Position numbers and translations under genes: made by a program
Source of the DNA: Flavobacteriales bacterium UBA2619
GTDB lineage: Bacteria; Bacteroidota; Bacteroidia; Flavobacteriales_D; Sanyastnellaceae
Length of the DNA: 6,429 bases
Assembly: GCA_002339135.1 (NCBI GenBank)
Contig: DDJR01000017.1
Coordinates: forward strand, 1 to 6,429
Reading direction: 5' to 3'
The notes under the pieces: model-generated
What the model was told of the DNA's origin: nothing
The model's input: only the letters and a program-made list of their open reading frames with translations
The model's database searches: none
In this document: positions 1-6,429 of the stretch, in pieces
Layout: every line of letters starts with the position of its first letter
Position numbering within the stretch: position 1 is the stretch's first letter

Positions 1-812
1 GGCTTCGCAAGCTTCTTCAAATCCGCATCCCCTATAAAACCCATTCTCCATGCAACTTCTTCGATGCTTCCAATTTTAAGACCTTGCCTTTGTTCTATTA
101 CTTGAACATATTGAGATGCTGCGTGGAGACTCTCGTGGGTTCCGGTATCTAGCCAAGCCATGCTTCTGTCAAGCTTACTGACTTGAAGTTTTCCTCGATC
201 TAAATACGCTTTGTTTACATCCGTAATCTCATACTCTCCTCGTGCGCTTGGCTTTAGATTTTTCGCAATTTCTACGACATTGTTGTCGTAAAAATACAAG
301 CCCGGAATCGCAAAGTTTGACTTGGGATTGTCTGGCTTCTCTTCTAAGCTTATCGCAAGGCCATTCTCATCGAAGTCTACCACCCCGTACCTCTCTGGGT
401 CTCGGACATAATATGCGTAGATAAGTGCACCATCGGTTAAAACATGGGCGCGCATTTGGCGTCCAAAATTATCTCCATGAAAAATATTGTCTCCTAAAAC
501 CAAAGCAACATTGCTGTCACCAATAAATGTCTCGCCTATCACAAATGCCTGAGCAAGCCCATTGGGAACTTCTTGAACAGCGTACTCAAAAGAACAGCCC
601 AATTGAGATCCGTCGCCTAAAAGCTTTTGAAAAGCTTCAGAATCTTCAGGTGTCGTAATGATTAATATCTCTCTGATGCCTGCTAACATCAGTGTTGAAA
701 TAGGATAGTATATCATCGGTTTGTCGAAGACAGGCATGAGCTGTTTACTCACCGCTTTCGTAAGTGGCCAAAGTCGAGTCCCACTACCTCCTGCTAAAAC
801 TATCCCTTTCAT
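1..812 (-). CDS. rmlA: Glucose-1-phosphate thymidylyltransferase (RmlA/RfbA), 3' end cut by window edge
   Basis: RmlA makes dTDP-glucose and pyrophosphate from dTTP and glucose-1-phosphate in the cytoplasm. This is the first step towards dTDP-L-rhamnose and other deoxysugars of surface polysaccharides. My minus-strand translation from ATG at 812 gives 270 residues without a stop; family members are about 290, so only a short C-terminal piece is missing. Seen: the nucleotide-binding signature GGSGTR at 8-13, K23-Q24, [10 protein letters not shown] at 104-113 with metal-ligand candidate D108, LEEKP at 156-160, GEYEITDVN at 192-200 and WLDTGTH at 220-226. These match the known RmlA active-site residues (Arg, Lys, Asp, Glu-Lys, Trp, Asp). 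The start is the canonical MKGIVLAGG and overlaps the exporter stop as ATGA. No Shine-Dalgarno sequence precedes it, so translation probably depends on coupling. Residue 15 is Trp where Tyr or His is common, a tolerated variant. The family call is very secure; no rmlB, rmlC or rmlD is visible, so the end product is unknown. Confidence 0.96.
   Translation of the reverse strand, partial: MKGIVLAGGSGTRLWPLTKAVSKQLMPVFDKPMIYYPISTLMLAGIREILIITTPEDSEAFQKLLGDGSQLGCSFEYAVQEVPNGLAQAFVIGETFIGDSNVALVLGDNIFHGDNFGRQMRAHVLTDGALIYAYYVRDPERYGVVDFDENGLAISLEEKPDNPKSNFAIPGLYFYDNNVVEIAKNLKPSARGEYEITDVNKAYLDRGKLQVSKLDRSMAWLDTGTHESLHAASQYVQVIEQRQGLKIGSIEEVAWRMGFIGDADLKKLAK
809..812 (-). other. ATGA stop/start overlap coupling exporter and rmlA
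   Basis: The plus strand reads TCAT here, so the minus strand reads ATGA: ATG starts rmlA and TGA ends the exporter. No purine-rich ribosome-binding sequence lies upstream of the ATG (the preceding bases read CCGTAAATTAGACTC). Such overlaps are well known to allow termination-reinitiation; use of that mechanism here is inferred. Confidence 0.9.
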
Positions 813-3319
813 GAGTCTAATTTACGGCGTTTTACTAAATCTTCGTGCGACTCCTCCCCTTTACCAGGTGCAAGACCTGCTTGAACCTTTAATTCCTCTA
901 GTTCTATATCGTCTTCCTCATCGATTAATTCCATCAAAGGCTCTTTAAAAGCTTTCGTTGTAATGTATTGTTCAAAACTAAGAAGCAAGGACGGAAGGAG
1001 CAGCAGATTTGCAAACATGGCTACGAAAAGTGTAACACTTACTAGGATTCCAAGCGATCGTGTGCCATCAAACTCAGACATCGAGAACATCATAAATCCA
1101 CTAAACAAGACAATAGAGGTGTACATCATGCTGACTCCCGTTTCTTCAACGGCGAGGATGACCGCCCTTTTAATATTCCAATCTAAGCGAGTGAGTTCTT
1201 GTCTGTATTTCGCCAGGAAATGAATGGTGTCATCGACTGAAATCCCAAAGGCGATTGAGAACACGAGAATGGTAGATGGTTTTATGGGGATACCGGTCCA
1301 ACCCATCACGCCTGCAGTAAACAGCAGTGGCATGATATTCGGAAGCAGAGCGATAAAGACCATGCGAACCGAGCTAAATAGCAGGGCCATTACAAGCGCT
1401 ATCACGAGAATTGCCAGCGAAATGCTGATCGTCAGGTTGTTGACGAGATAGTGTGTTCCTTCCAAGAAAACGATACTTGTCCCAGTCAAGGTCACTTCGT
1501 ACTGAGATCTGGGGAATATCGAATCAATGCGTGGACGTAAATTGTCGATCAAGGCGTCCATTTCTAGAGTTCCGATATCAGCCATTTGGGCAGAAATACG
1601 CGTTATGGTCTTTGAGGAATCTAAAAAGTTTCTGGAAACGCTTGAGGCATTTTCGTTGCCTTGTGCTTTTTCCTCCGTTCTGCGAGTGTATGAGCGCAAC
1701 ATCATTTTCTCTCTTCCAGAAATAGGAAGTCTATAACCGGACCGCTTGCCGTTATTTAAAGCCTGCATTGCGAATTTTGTGGCATCTACAGCAGACATGC
1801 TTCTACTGAACTCAGGATATTGAGCAAGCAAACTTTGCATCCGCTCGATCTTCTTCAGATTTGCAAGCGACAAGGCCTCTCCCTCTTCACCAGAATCAAT
1901 CAGCATTTCAAAAGGCATGACCCCATTAAAATTCTCCTCCATCCACGCCAAATCAGTCAAGACTCTGTCTTTATCTGGGAGGTCATCGACAATGTTTCCC
2001 GTAGTCTTCATCTGCACCAGGCCTGAAATAGAAAGACCTAAAACGGCAACAGTGACCAAATAGACAAGTTGACGTCTGTCTTGAACGAGGTGGACAAATA
2101 CCTGGACGACTTTGAAAACCCACTTGCGATCTAAGTGGGAAGTTTGGCGGTCAGCAGGTGGAGGAAGAAGCGTAAAAAGAGTGGGAATAAGCGTGATCGA
2201 AATAACGAAAACTGCCAAGATGTTAATGGCAGCAATCGATCCGAAATGCTTTAAAATAGCACTTTCTGTGAACATGAAGGTTGCAAACCCCATTGCCGTC
2301 GTGATGTTGGTCAAAAGTGTCGCATTCCCCACTTTGGTAATCATTCTTTGCAATGCCATGGCTTTGTTGCCGTGCTTCCTGTATTCAGCGTGGTACTTAT
2401 TTACCAGGTAGATGCAATTTGGAACTCCTATAACGATAATTAAAGGAGGGATAAGAGACATCAGAAGCGTAATTGGAAAGTCAAACAATGCAATCGAGGC
2501 TGTCGCCCAAACAACACCAATCATCACCACGCTTAAGCACACCAAAGCAGTAACAAAGTTTCTGAAGAAAAGCAACAACAACAAAAACGTGACCAACAGT
2601 GCCGCAGCGATAAACCACCCGATTTCTCCTTTGACTTTATTCGTCATTTGGGTTCTGACAAAGGGGAGTCCACTCATGTAGACTTTCATTCCCGTTTCAT
2701 CGCTCCACTTGTCAGCAAGGGCCGTGATGTCCTCAACTACAGTACCTCGGTTTTCTGAGTTAAACAGAGATGGGTCAATAAAAACCATCATCAGTGTCGC
2801 ATCGGACTTGTTCGAGAAAAGAACGCCGTCATAGAATGGCAAACTTCTTGCCTTGGCGTATATTTCATCTACTCTTTCTTGACTTAAAGCTGGACCTCCT
2901 CTGGTTAAATCAGCTGCGATAGGAACCAACATGAAAGTTGCATCAGAAGTGTCTTTTTCAACCGTAAAGGCTTGAGTGACGCTAAAAACCGAATCAATGA
3001 TTTGGGTCTCTATTCCGTCAACCAAGACTCTGACATCACGGATATCCTCCGCAAGATTATACCAACTCTGGAAGCCCTTTGCATCATAAATTTTGGAGTC
3101 GTCAACCCCGAGAACGAGTAGGTTGCCCTCAGCCCCGAAATGCTCTAGAAACCGAACGTGGTCGATGTAGGTCGAATCATCCTCTGGCAGCACCCCCCCG
3201 AACTTATATACAAGTCTAAGTTTGGGTATGTAAGTCCCCATGAAAAACGTCATACCACCAAGCGCAATCAGCACAACAAAACGGTAGCGCAATAAAATTG
3301 AAGCGATTTTTGACCACAT
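809..3319 (-). CDS. RND-superfamily (MMPL-type) predicted exporter
   Basis: This is a predicted inner-membrane, proton-driven RND transporter of the MMPL/predicted-exporter type, 836 residues, substrate unknown. The duplicated RND plan is visible: TM1 at about 14-33, a periplasmic loop to about 230, five TM segments between about 233 and 385, TM7 at about 418-435, a second periplasmic loop to about 628, then five TM segments to about 783. The second half keeps [11 protein letters not shown] (691-701) with the Asp pair D696/D697 expected to relay protons; the equivalent first-half segment is [12 protein letters not shown] (298-309) without acidic residues. A hydrophilic, acidic C-terminal tail (about 784-836) follows the last TM. 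I chose ATG at 3319 ([14 protein letters not shown]) because homologues start this way as I recall them; the longer reading from GTG at 3370 adds 17 residues without family character that overlap the candidate lpd promoter. The TGA stop overlaps the rmlA start. No partner fusion-protein or outer-membrane-channel gene is present. Family secure, function not. Confidence 0.92.
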   Translation of the reverse strand: MWSKIASILLRYRFVVLIALGGMTFFMGTYIPKLRLVYKFGGVLPEDDSTYIDHVRFLEHFGAEGNLLVLGVDDSKIYDAKGFQSWYNLAEDIRDVRVLVDGIETQIIDSVFSVTQAFTVEKDTSDATFMLVPIAADLTRGGPALSQERVDEIYAKARSLPFYDGVLFSNKSDATLMMVFIDPSLFNSENRGTVVEDITALADKWSDETGMKVYMSGLPFVRTQMTNKVKGEIGWFIAAALLVTFLLLLLFFRNFVTALVCLSVVMIGVVWATASIALFDFPITLLMSLIPPLIIVIGVPNCIYLVNKYHAEYRKHGNKAMALQRMITKVGNATLLTNITTAMGFATFMFTESAILKHFGSIAAINILAVFVISITLIPTLFTLLPPPADRQTSHLDRKWVFKVVQVFVHLVQDRRQLVYLVTVAVLGLSISGLVQMKTTGNIVDDLPDKDRVLTDLAWMEENFNGVMPFEMLIDSGEEGEALSLANLKKIERMQSLLAQYPEFSRSMSAVDATKFAMQALNNGKRSGYRLPISGREKMMLRSYTRRTEEKAQGNENASSVSRNFLDSSKTITRISAQMADIGTLEMDALIDNLRPRIDSIFPRSQYEVTLTGTSIVFLEGTHYLVNNLTISISLAILVIALVMALLFSSVRMVFIALLPNIMPLLFTAGVMGWTGIPIKPSTILVFSIAFGISVDDTIHFLAKYRQELTRLDWNIKRAVILAVEETGVSMMYTSIVLFSGFMMFSMSEFDGTRSLGILVSVTLFVAMFANLLLLPSLLLSFEQYITTKAFKEPLMELIDEEDDIELEELKVQAGLAPGKGEESHEDLVKRRKLDS

Positions 3320-3320
3320 A

Positions 3321-3349
3321 TGCCCGGCAAAGAAACGACAGAGCGGGCA
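3321..3349. repeat. Short inverted repeat just upstream of the exporter start
   Basis: TGCCCG at 3321-3326 and CGGGCA at 3344-3349 are exact reverse complements separated by 17 bases. They lie immediately upstream of the exporter ATG, in what would be its leader or promoter. This could be a protein-binding site or a weak stem, but 6-bp arms occur often by chance. No clear promoter for the exporter-rmlA pair was found; AAAATTTG on the minus strand (3388-3381) matches TAnnTTTG at all but one fixed position. Confidence 0.22.
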
Positions 3350-3358
3350 AGAGTTGGC

Positions 3359-3366
3359 TACCTTTG
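3359..3366 (+). promoter_or_regulatory. Candidate Bacteroidota -7 promoter element for lpd
   Basis: TACCTTTG matches the Bacteroidota consensus TAnnTTTG exactly. It lies 31 bases before the chosen lpd ATG, so a transcript starting about 7 bases downstream would have a leader of about 25 bases. No TTTG-type -33 element is visible 19-21 bases upstream, so the match could be chance. It also falls inside the coding extension implied by the upstream lpd start at 3320, which argues for the start at 3398. Confidence 0.4.
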
Positions 3367-3374
3367 TCACCTAA

Positions 3375-3392
3375 TTGCATCAAATTTTGCAA
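3375..3392. repeat. Imperfect 18-bp palindrome, possible operator of lpd
   Basis: TTGCA (3375-3379) and TGCAA (3388-3392) are exact reverse complements around an A/T-rich centre; 12 of 18 positions are symmetric. It sits between the candidate -7 element and the lpd ATG, ending 5 bases before it, about where the transcript would begin. The position suits a repressor site or a small leader hairpin. The arms are short, so chance is a real alternative. Confidence 0.3.
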
Positions 3393-3397
3393 CTGTT

Positions 3398-4801
3398 ATG
3401 GAAACCTACGACGTAATCGTTATCGGAAGTGGACCTGGAGGCTATGTAGCAGCCATTCGATCTGCTCAACTTGGCAACAAAACTGCACTTATAGAAAAGT
3501 ACGCTACATTGGGCGGAACATGCCTCAATGTAGGCTGCATACCATCTAAAACTCTTCTCGACAGCTCTGAACATTATCACCAAGCGAAGGAACAATTCCC
3601 CGCACATGGAATAAAAGTCGGTGCGTTGTCTCTCGATTTTCCTCAAATGATCCATCGAAAAAATGAAGTTGTCGGTGCTACGACTTCGGGGATAGACTTT
3701 CTGATGAAAAAGAACAACATTGATGTGCACCAAGGCCTAGGTGCATTCGTCGATGCAAACACCATTTCTGTAACTCCATCAAAAAAAGATTCCTATCATC
3801 TTGCCGCGAAAAACATCATTGTTGCAACAGGATCTAAGCCTGGTTCACTCCCTTTTATCAAAATTGACAAAAAGCGCATAGTCACGTCTACTGAGGCCCT
3901 TTCTTTTGCCAAACTCCCCAAATCTCTCATTGTAATTGGTGGAGGTGTGATCGGACTCGAGCTCGGTTCAGTTTATGCTCGGCTCGGCACAGAAGTCACG
4001 GTCATTGAATACATGGAGGCTTTAATTCCTAACATGGACAGAGCTCTTGGCAAAGATTTACTTAGGTCATTAAAAAAACTCGGAATCAAGTTTCATCTCA
4101 ATACAGGAGTAAAAGAAGTGAAAGCTGCAGGTCGAAGCGTCACAGTAAAAGCAGACAACAAAAAGGGAGAAGAACTGACATTTAAAGCAGAGTACTGCCT
4201 TGTAAGTGTAGGACGTAAGCCGTTTACTGAAGGGCTCAACCTCCAGGCTGCAGGTATCAATACAGACGACCGCGGAATGATTCCTGTAGATGCACATCTT
4301 CGCACATCGCAACCCCATATTTACGCGATAGGTGACGTCATTAAAGGAGCAATGCTAGCGCATAAAGCAGAAGAAGAAGGTGTCTTTGTTGCAGAAACAA
4401 TCAACGGTGAAAACCCACACATAGACTACAACCTGATCCCTGGTGTTGTATACACATGGCCTGAAGTTGCATCCGTGGGACGTTCCGAGGAGCAGTTAAA
4501 AGCTGATAAAGTGAATTACAAGGTCGGCGCTTTTCCATTTAAAGCCAGTGGCAGAGCTCGTGCAAGCATGGATACTGACGGTCAGGTTAAAGTCCTAGCT
4601 CATGCAGATACCGACGAAATTTTAGGAGTACATATGATCGGTCCTCGGGCAGCGGACATGATCGCTGAGGCTGTCGTTGCCATGGAGTTCCGCGCTTCTG
4701 CAGAAGACATTTCAAGAATAAGTCACGCCCACCCTACTTTTACTGAAGCTCTTAAGGAAGCTGCGCTTGCTGCTACTGGAGATCGAGCGTTACACATTTA
4801 A
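3398..4801 (+). CDS. lpd: Dihydrolipoyl dehydrogenase (E3 of 2-oxoacid dehydrogenase complexes)
   Basis: This cytoplasmic homodimeric flavoenzyme reoxidises the dihydrolipoyl group on E2 (or glycine-cleavage H protein) and passes electrons through FAD to NAD+. The product is 467 residues, the normal size for the family. Seen in order: FAD-binding GSGPGG at 10-15; the redox-active disulfide GGTCLNVGCIPSK with C42 and C47; ATGSKPG from 143; the NAD-binding GGGVIGLELG at 181-190; VGRKP at 271-275; the second FAD contact YAIGDV at 309-314 with D313; and the C-terminal dimer-interface HAHPTFTEA at 443-451, with the catalytic His445-Glu450 pair. All key residues are intact. ATG at 3398 puts the FAD motif at the usual distance from the N terminus; the upstream in-frame ATG at 3320 would add 26 residues of unrelated sequence. 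No E1, E2 or H-protein gene is adjacent, so it may serve several complexes as a shared E3. pabB follows after 14 bases and is probably co-transcribed. Confidence 0.97.
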   Translation: METYDVIVIGSGPGGYVAAIRSAQLGNKTALIEKYATLGGTCLNVGCIPSKTLLDSSEHYHQAKEQFPAHGIKVGALSLDFPQMIHRKNEVVGATTSGIDFLMKKNNIDVHQGLGAFVDANTISVTPSKKDSYHLAAKNIIVATGSKPGSLPFIKIDKKRIVTSTEALSFAKLPKSLIVIGGGVIGLELGSVYARLGTEVTVIEYMEALIPNMDRALGKDLLRSLKKLGIKFHLNTGVKEVKAAGRSVTVKADNKKGEELTFKAEYCLVSVGRKPFTEGLNLQAAGINTDDRGMIPVDAHLRTSQPHIYAIGDVIKGAMLAHKAEEEGVFVAETINGENPHIDYNLIPGVVYTWPEVASVGRSEEQLKADKVNYKVGAFPFKASGRARASMDTDGQVKVLAHADTDEILGVHMIGPRAADMIAEAVVAMEFRASAEDISRISHAHPTFTEALKEAALAATGDRALHI

Positions 4802-4815
4802 AGAATTATTTCCAA

Positions 4816-6051
4816 GTGCACGTTCCTGATTTAAGTTCCATCTGTGAAAGTGAATCGCATGTTGTCCTGCTTTTTGACCAAACTCCCAACTCTTTTTGCT
4901 ACTTAGGTCTTGGATCAAAGCGTGAACTTAGATTTGAAAAACCTGAGCCCGGGATACTAGAAGCTCTGGAGGCGTTTAGTCAGCGAGGAAGTTCTTGGAC
5001 TTTTGGCTGGCTTGGTTATGATCTAAAAAACACAATCGAGAATCTCGAAACCCACAAGCCAAATACGCTTGGCCACCCCGTATTGGCCTGGTGGGAACCT
5101 GAAATATTGATTCGTTTTTCAGATGTGTCTATCGATATTTTGCGTGGCAACAAAAGTGACCCTCGAACAACCGAAGCTGTTGAAGCAATCAAAAGAAAGG
5201 GCCAGCTTAAAGAAGGGCCGGGTGGTGAATTGTCTTGGTCCTGGTGCAAAACTGATTACATCAAAGCATTCGACCAGGTTCAACAACTCATTCAACAGGG
5301 TGACGTCTATGAACTCAACCTTTGCATGCCACTCAAGGGCAAGGCCGATTCGAAAGACAGCTGGCCACTCTTTCACAGACTTCAACGATTAACACAAGCA
5401 CCCTTCAGTGCCTACTTGCAGTTTGGAGAGTATCGGATTATGAGCGGAAGCCCAGAACGGTTTTTACAAAAGGAAGGGGGACGAATCATCTCCCAACCTA
5501 TAAAAGGGACTGTTCGAAGAGGCTGCACAGCAGAGGAAGATACAGCTCTCGCTCTCGCTCTAAAGAGCAGCGAAAAAGAACGTGCAGAAAACATTATGAT
5601 TGTCGATTTGGTCCGCAACGATCTAAGTCGCGTCGCAGAAAAAACGACTGTAGCAGTCACAGAGCTTTGCAAAGTCTATTCTTACGAAACAGTACACCAA
5701 ATGGTCTCGACCATCGAATGCCGTCTATCCCCTGGAAAACAACTTTCTGACATCCTTCACGCAACGTTCCCCATGGGATCAATGACTGGTGCTCCTAAAG
5801 TTGCTGCGATGAAACACATCGACCAAATAGAAGTTGAAGGACGTGGCATCTATTCCGGATCTGTGGGCTACATCTCACCCTCGGGAGATTTCGATTTTAA
5901 CGTTCTGATTCGCTCGCTTTTTCACAATGCTAAGACTGAGGACCTGATGTCAAATGTCGGAGGAGCAATCACATCATTGAGTGATGCTGAACAAGAATAC
6001 GAAGAATGCCAGCTTAAAGCGGAAGCGATATTTACAACAATCAAAAAGTAA
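4816..6051 (+). CDS. pabB: Aminodeoxychorismate synthase component I (PabB-type chorismate-binding enzyme), GTG start
   Basis: PabB converts chorismate to 4-amino-4-deoxychorismate, using ammonia from a PabA-type glutaminase, towards p-aminobenzoate and folate. The product is 411 residues. Its N-terminal region shows FGWLGYDLKN (63-72); the chorismate-binding core then shows GDVYELNLC (162-170), SPERF (212-216), PIKGT (228-232), MIVDLVRNDL (261-270), MGSMTGAPK (320-328), RGIYSGSVGYI (343-353) and GGAITSLSDAEQEYEE (382-397). K230 within PIKGT is the lysine known in PabB as the catalytic nucleophile; anthranilate synthase TrpE has Ala there, so PabB is preferred. MGSMTGAPK in place of the commoner GGSITGAPK is, as I recall, a Bacteroidota habit. 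The reading frame is open upstream only to 4756, without ATG, so GTG at 4816 is the sole plausible start; the first in-frame ATG downstream lies within the catalytic region. It starts 14 bases after lpd. Neither PabA nor the lyase PabC is in view. The exact start is less certain than the function. Confidence 0.93.
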   Translation: MHVPDLSSICESESHVVLLFDQTPNSFCYLGLGSKRELRFEKPEPGILEALEAFSQRGSSWTFGWLGYDLKNTIENLETHKPNTLGHPVLAWWEPEILIRFSDVSIDILRGNKSDPRTTEAVEAIKRKGQLKEGPGGELSWSWCKTDYIKAFDQVQQLIQQGDVYELNLCMPLKGKADSKDSWPLFHRLQRLTQAPFSAYLQFGEYRIMSGSPERFLQKEGGRIISQPIKGTVRRGCTAEEDTALALALKSSEKERAENIMIVDLVRNDLSRVAEKTTVAVTELCKVYSYETVHQMVSTIECRLSPGKQLSDILHATFPMGSMTGAPKVAAMKHIDQIEVEGRGIYSGSVGYISPSGDFDFNVLIRSLFHNAKTEDLMSNVGGAITSLSDAEQEYEECQLKAEAIFTTIKK

Positions 6052-6096
6052 TTTTCATGCAAATCCTATTTGAAACTGAAGTTCATCTCTTGCGCA

Positions 6097-6104
6097 TAGT
6101 TTTG
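6097..6104 (+). promoter_or_regulatory. Candidate Bacteroidota -7 promoter element for tilS
   Basis: TAGTTTTG matches TAnnTTTG exactly and lies 30 bases before the tilS ATG, giving a leader of about 24 bases if transcription begins about 7 bases downstream. The nearest upstream TTTG (6069-6072) is 24 bases away, longer than the usual 19-21, so the -33 half is not well supported. The spacing to the ATG is almost the same as for the candidate lpd element. Confidence 0.42.
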
Positions 6105-6134
6105 TAAATTCGAAAGGAAATAGCAAGAGTCAAC

Positions 6135-6429
6135 ATGAACCCACAACACAAATACAAACACCGATTTAAAAACGATCTGTCAGGATGCGGCGTTACCGAA
6201 GGTGAGCTTTTAATTGTAGCATGCAGTGGCGGTGTTGACTCGATGTGTCTAATGAACGCAGTCTTAAAAGTGGGTGCTCGATTTGAAGTCGCACACGTCA
6301 ATTTTAAGCTGCGGGGCGAGGACAGTGAATTGGACTCTGCCAGCGTAAAGAAATGGTGTGAAGAAAAAGATGTCGTGTGCCACGTGAAGCATTTGCCAGC
6401 CGATGAAGAAGCCTTGCGCAAAGGCGATG
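6135..6429 (+). CDS. tilS: tRNA(Ile)-lysidine synthetase (TilS), N-terminal part cut by window edge
   Basis: TilS uses ATP to attach lysine to the wobble cytidine of the CAU anticodon of an isoleucine tRNA, making lysidine so that the tRNA reads AUA and is charged with Ile. It is normally essential in bacteria. The window holds 98 codons of a protein usually above 400 residues. Seen: the N-type ATP-pyrophosphatase PP-loop SGGVDSM at 31-37 after the strand LLIVAC, then HVNFKLRGEDSELD at 54-67, the characteristic TilS segment following the PP-loop (HVNHxLR-like), and a Cys-containing helix (VKKWCEEK, 71-78). ATG at 6135 is chosen because it leaves the expected short helix of about 25 residues before the PP-loop. 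Upstream bases (AAGAGTCAAC) give at most a weak ribosome-binding site. It follows pabB by 83 bases and may have its own promoter. The family call rests on the N-terminal third of the catalytic domain only, but the motif pair is distinctive. Confidence 0.93.
   Translation, partial: MNPQHKYKHRFKNDLSGCGVTEGELLIVACSGGVDSMCLMNAVLKVGARFEVAHVNFKLRGEDSELDSASVKKWCEEKDVVCHVKHLPADEEALRKGD

Noticed and set aside
721..2681. Series of plus-strand open frames of 60-100 codons opposite the exporter
   Set aside because: They are antisense to a well-supported 836-residue membrane protein, have no recognisable motifs, and abut or overlap each other as expected from frame shadows of hydrophobic codons.
3380..3733. 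117-codon minus-strand frame opposite the lpd N terminus
   Set aside because: It is antisense to the FAD and disulfide motifs of lpd, and its Cys/Ser-rich product looks like a shadow.
5322..5750. 142-codon plus-strand frame inside pabB
   Set aside because: It lies in another frame of a gene whose catalytic motifs are intact; its Ser/Arg-rich product has no family character.
4816..6051. Anthranilate synthase component I (TrpE) as the identity
   Set aside because: The PIKGT motif carries the PabB catalytic Lys (K230) where TrpE has Ala, and no trp genes are nearby.
6053..6085. Hairpin or terminator after pabB (TTTCA...TGAAA and TGAA-G-TTCA)
   Set aside because: The arms are only 4-5 bp and A/T-rich, with no following T-run; too weak to call a terminator.
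6083..6421. 112-codon minus-strand frame opposite tilS
   Set aside because: The plus strand encodes the TilS PP-loop and LRGEDSELD segment; the reverse product shows no motif.
6135..6429. Other PP-loop enzymes (for example GuaA, NadE or TtcA) for the right-edge gene
   Set aside because: The HVNFKLRGEDSELD segment at this spacing after SGGVDS is the TilS pattern; the Cys motifs of TtcA are absent from the visible part.
1..6429. Mobile element, CRISPR array, tRNA/rRNA, defence or biosynthetic cluster
   Set aside because: No transposase, direct-repeat array, RNA-gene signature or clustered unknown genes were seen; nearly every base belongs to five recognisable genes.

Overview
The window reads as ordinary, gene-dense chromosomal DNA from a member of the Bacteroidota, probably a marine or free-living flavobacterium-like lineage. 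This is inferred from three things. The protein styles fit: PabB carries the PMGSMTGAPK variant and a GDVYELN motif, the E3 has an SEHYH segment after its redox motif, and the RND protein starts MWSKIA with a GVPNCIYL motif. Recognisable Shine-Dalgarno sequences are missing in front of the genes. Two good matches to the Bacteroidota -7 promoter element TAnnTTTG lie in two of the intergenic gaps. No database search was possible, so the taxonomy is a judgement.

Layout. The left half (1-3319) is a minus-strand pair: an RND/MMPL-family membrane exporter of about 836 residues, followed by rmlA (glucose-1-phosphate thymidylyltransferase), which runs off the left edge. The exporter stop and the rmlA start share the four bases ATGA, so the two are almost certainly co-transcribed and translationally coupled. 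The right half (3398-6429) is a plus-strand series: a stand-alone dihydrolipoyl dehydrogenase (lpd), 14 bases later a PabB-type aminodeoxychorismate synthase component I with a GTG start, and after an 83-base gap the start of tilS (tRNA-Ile lysidine synthetase), cut by the right edge.

The two halves diverge from a 78-base gap (3320-3397). It holds a candidate lpd promoter and an imperfect palindrome that could be an operator. No stretch above 300 bases lacks a gene; the gaps are 78, 14 and 83 bases.

How the genes work together. rmlA supplies dTDP-glucose for dTDP-rhamnose and related surface sugars. The coupled RND protein is an inner-membrane exporter of unknown substrate, so envelope or glycan work is a reasonable guess but not shown. 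lpd, pabB and tilS are housekeeping genes (2-oxoacid dehydrogenase E3, folate precursor synthesis, tRNA modification) with no shared pathway. I see no mobile element, CRISPR array, tRNA or rRNA, and no convincing new system. The most useful leads are the exporter-rmlA coupling, the asymmetric proton-relay motifs of the exporter, and the divergent control region.
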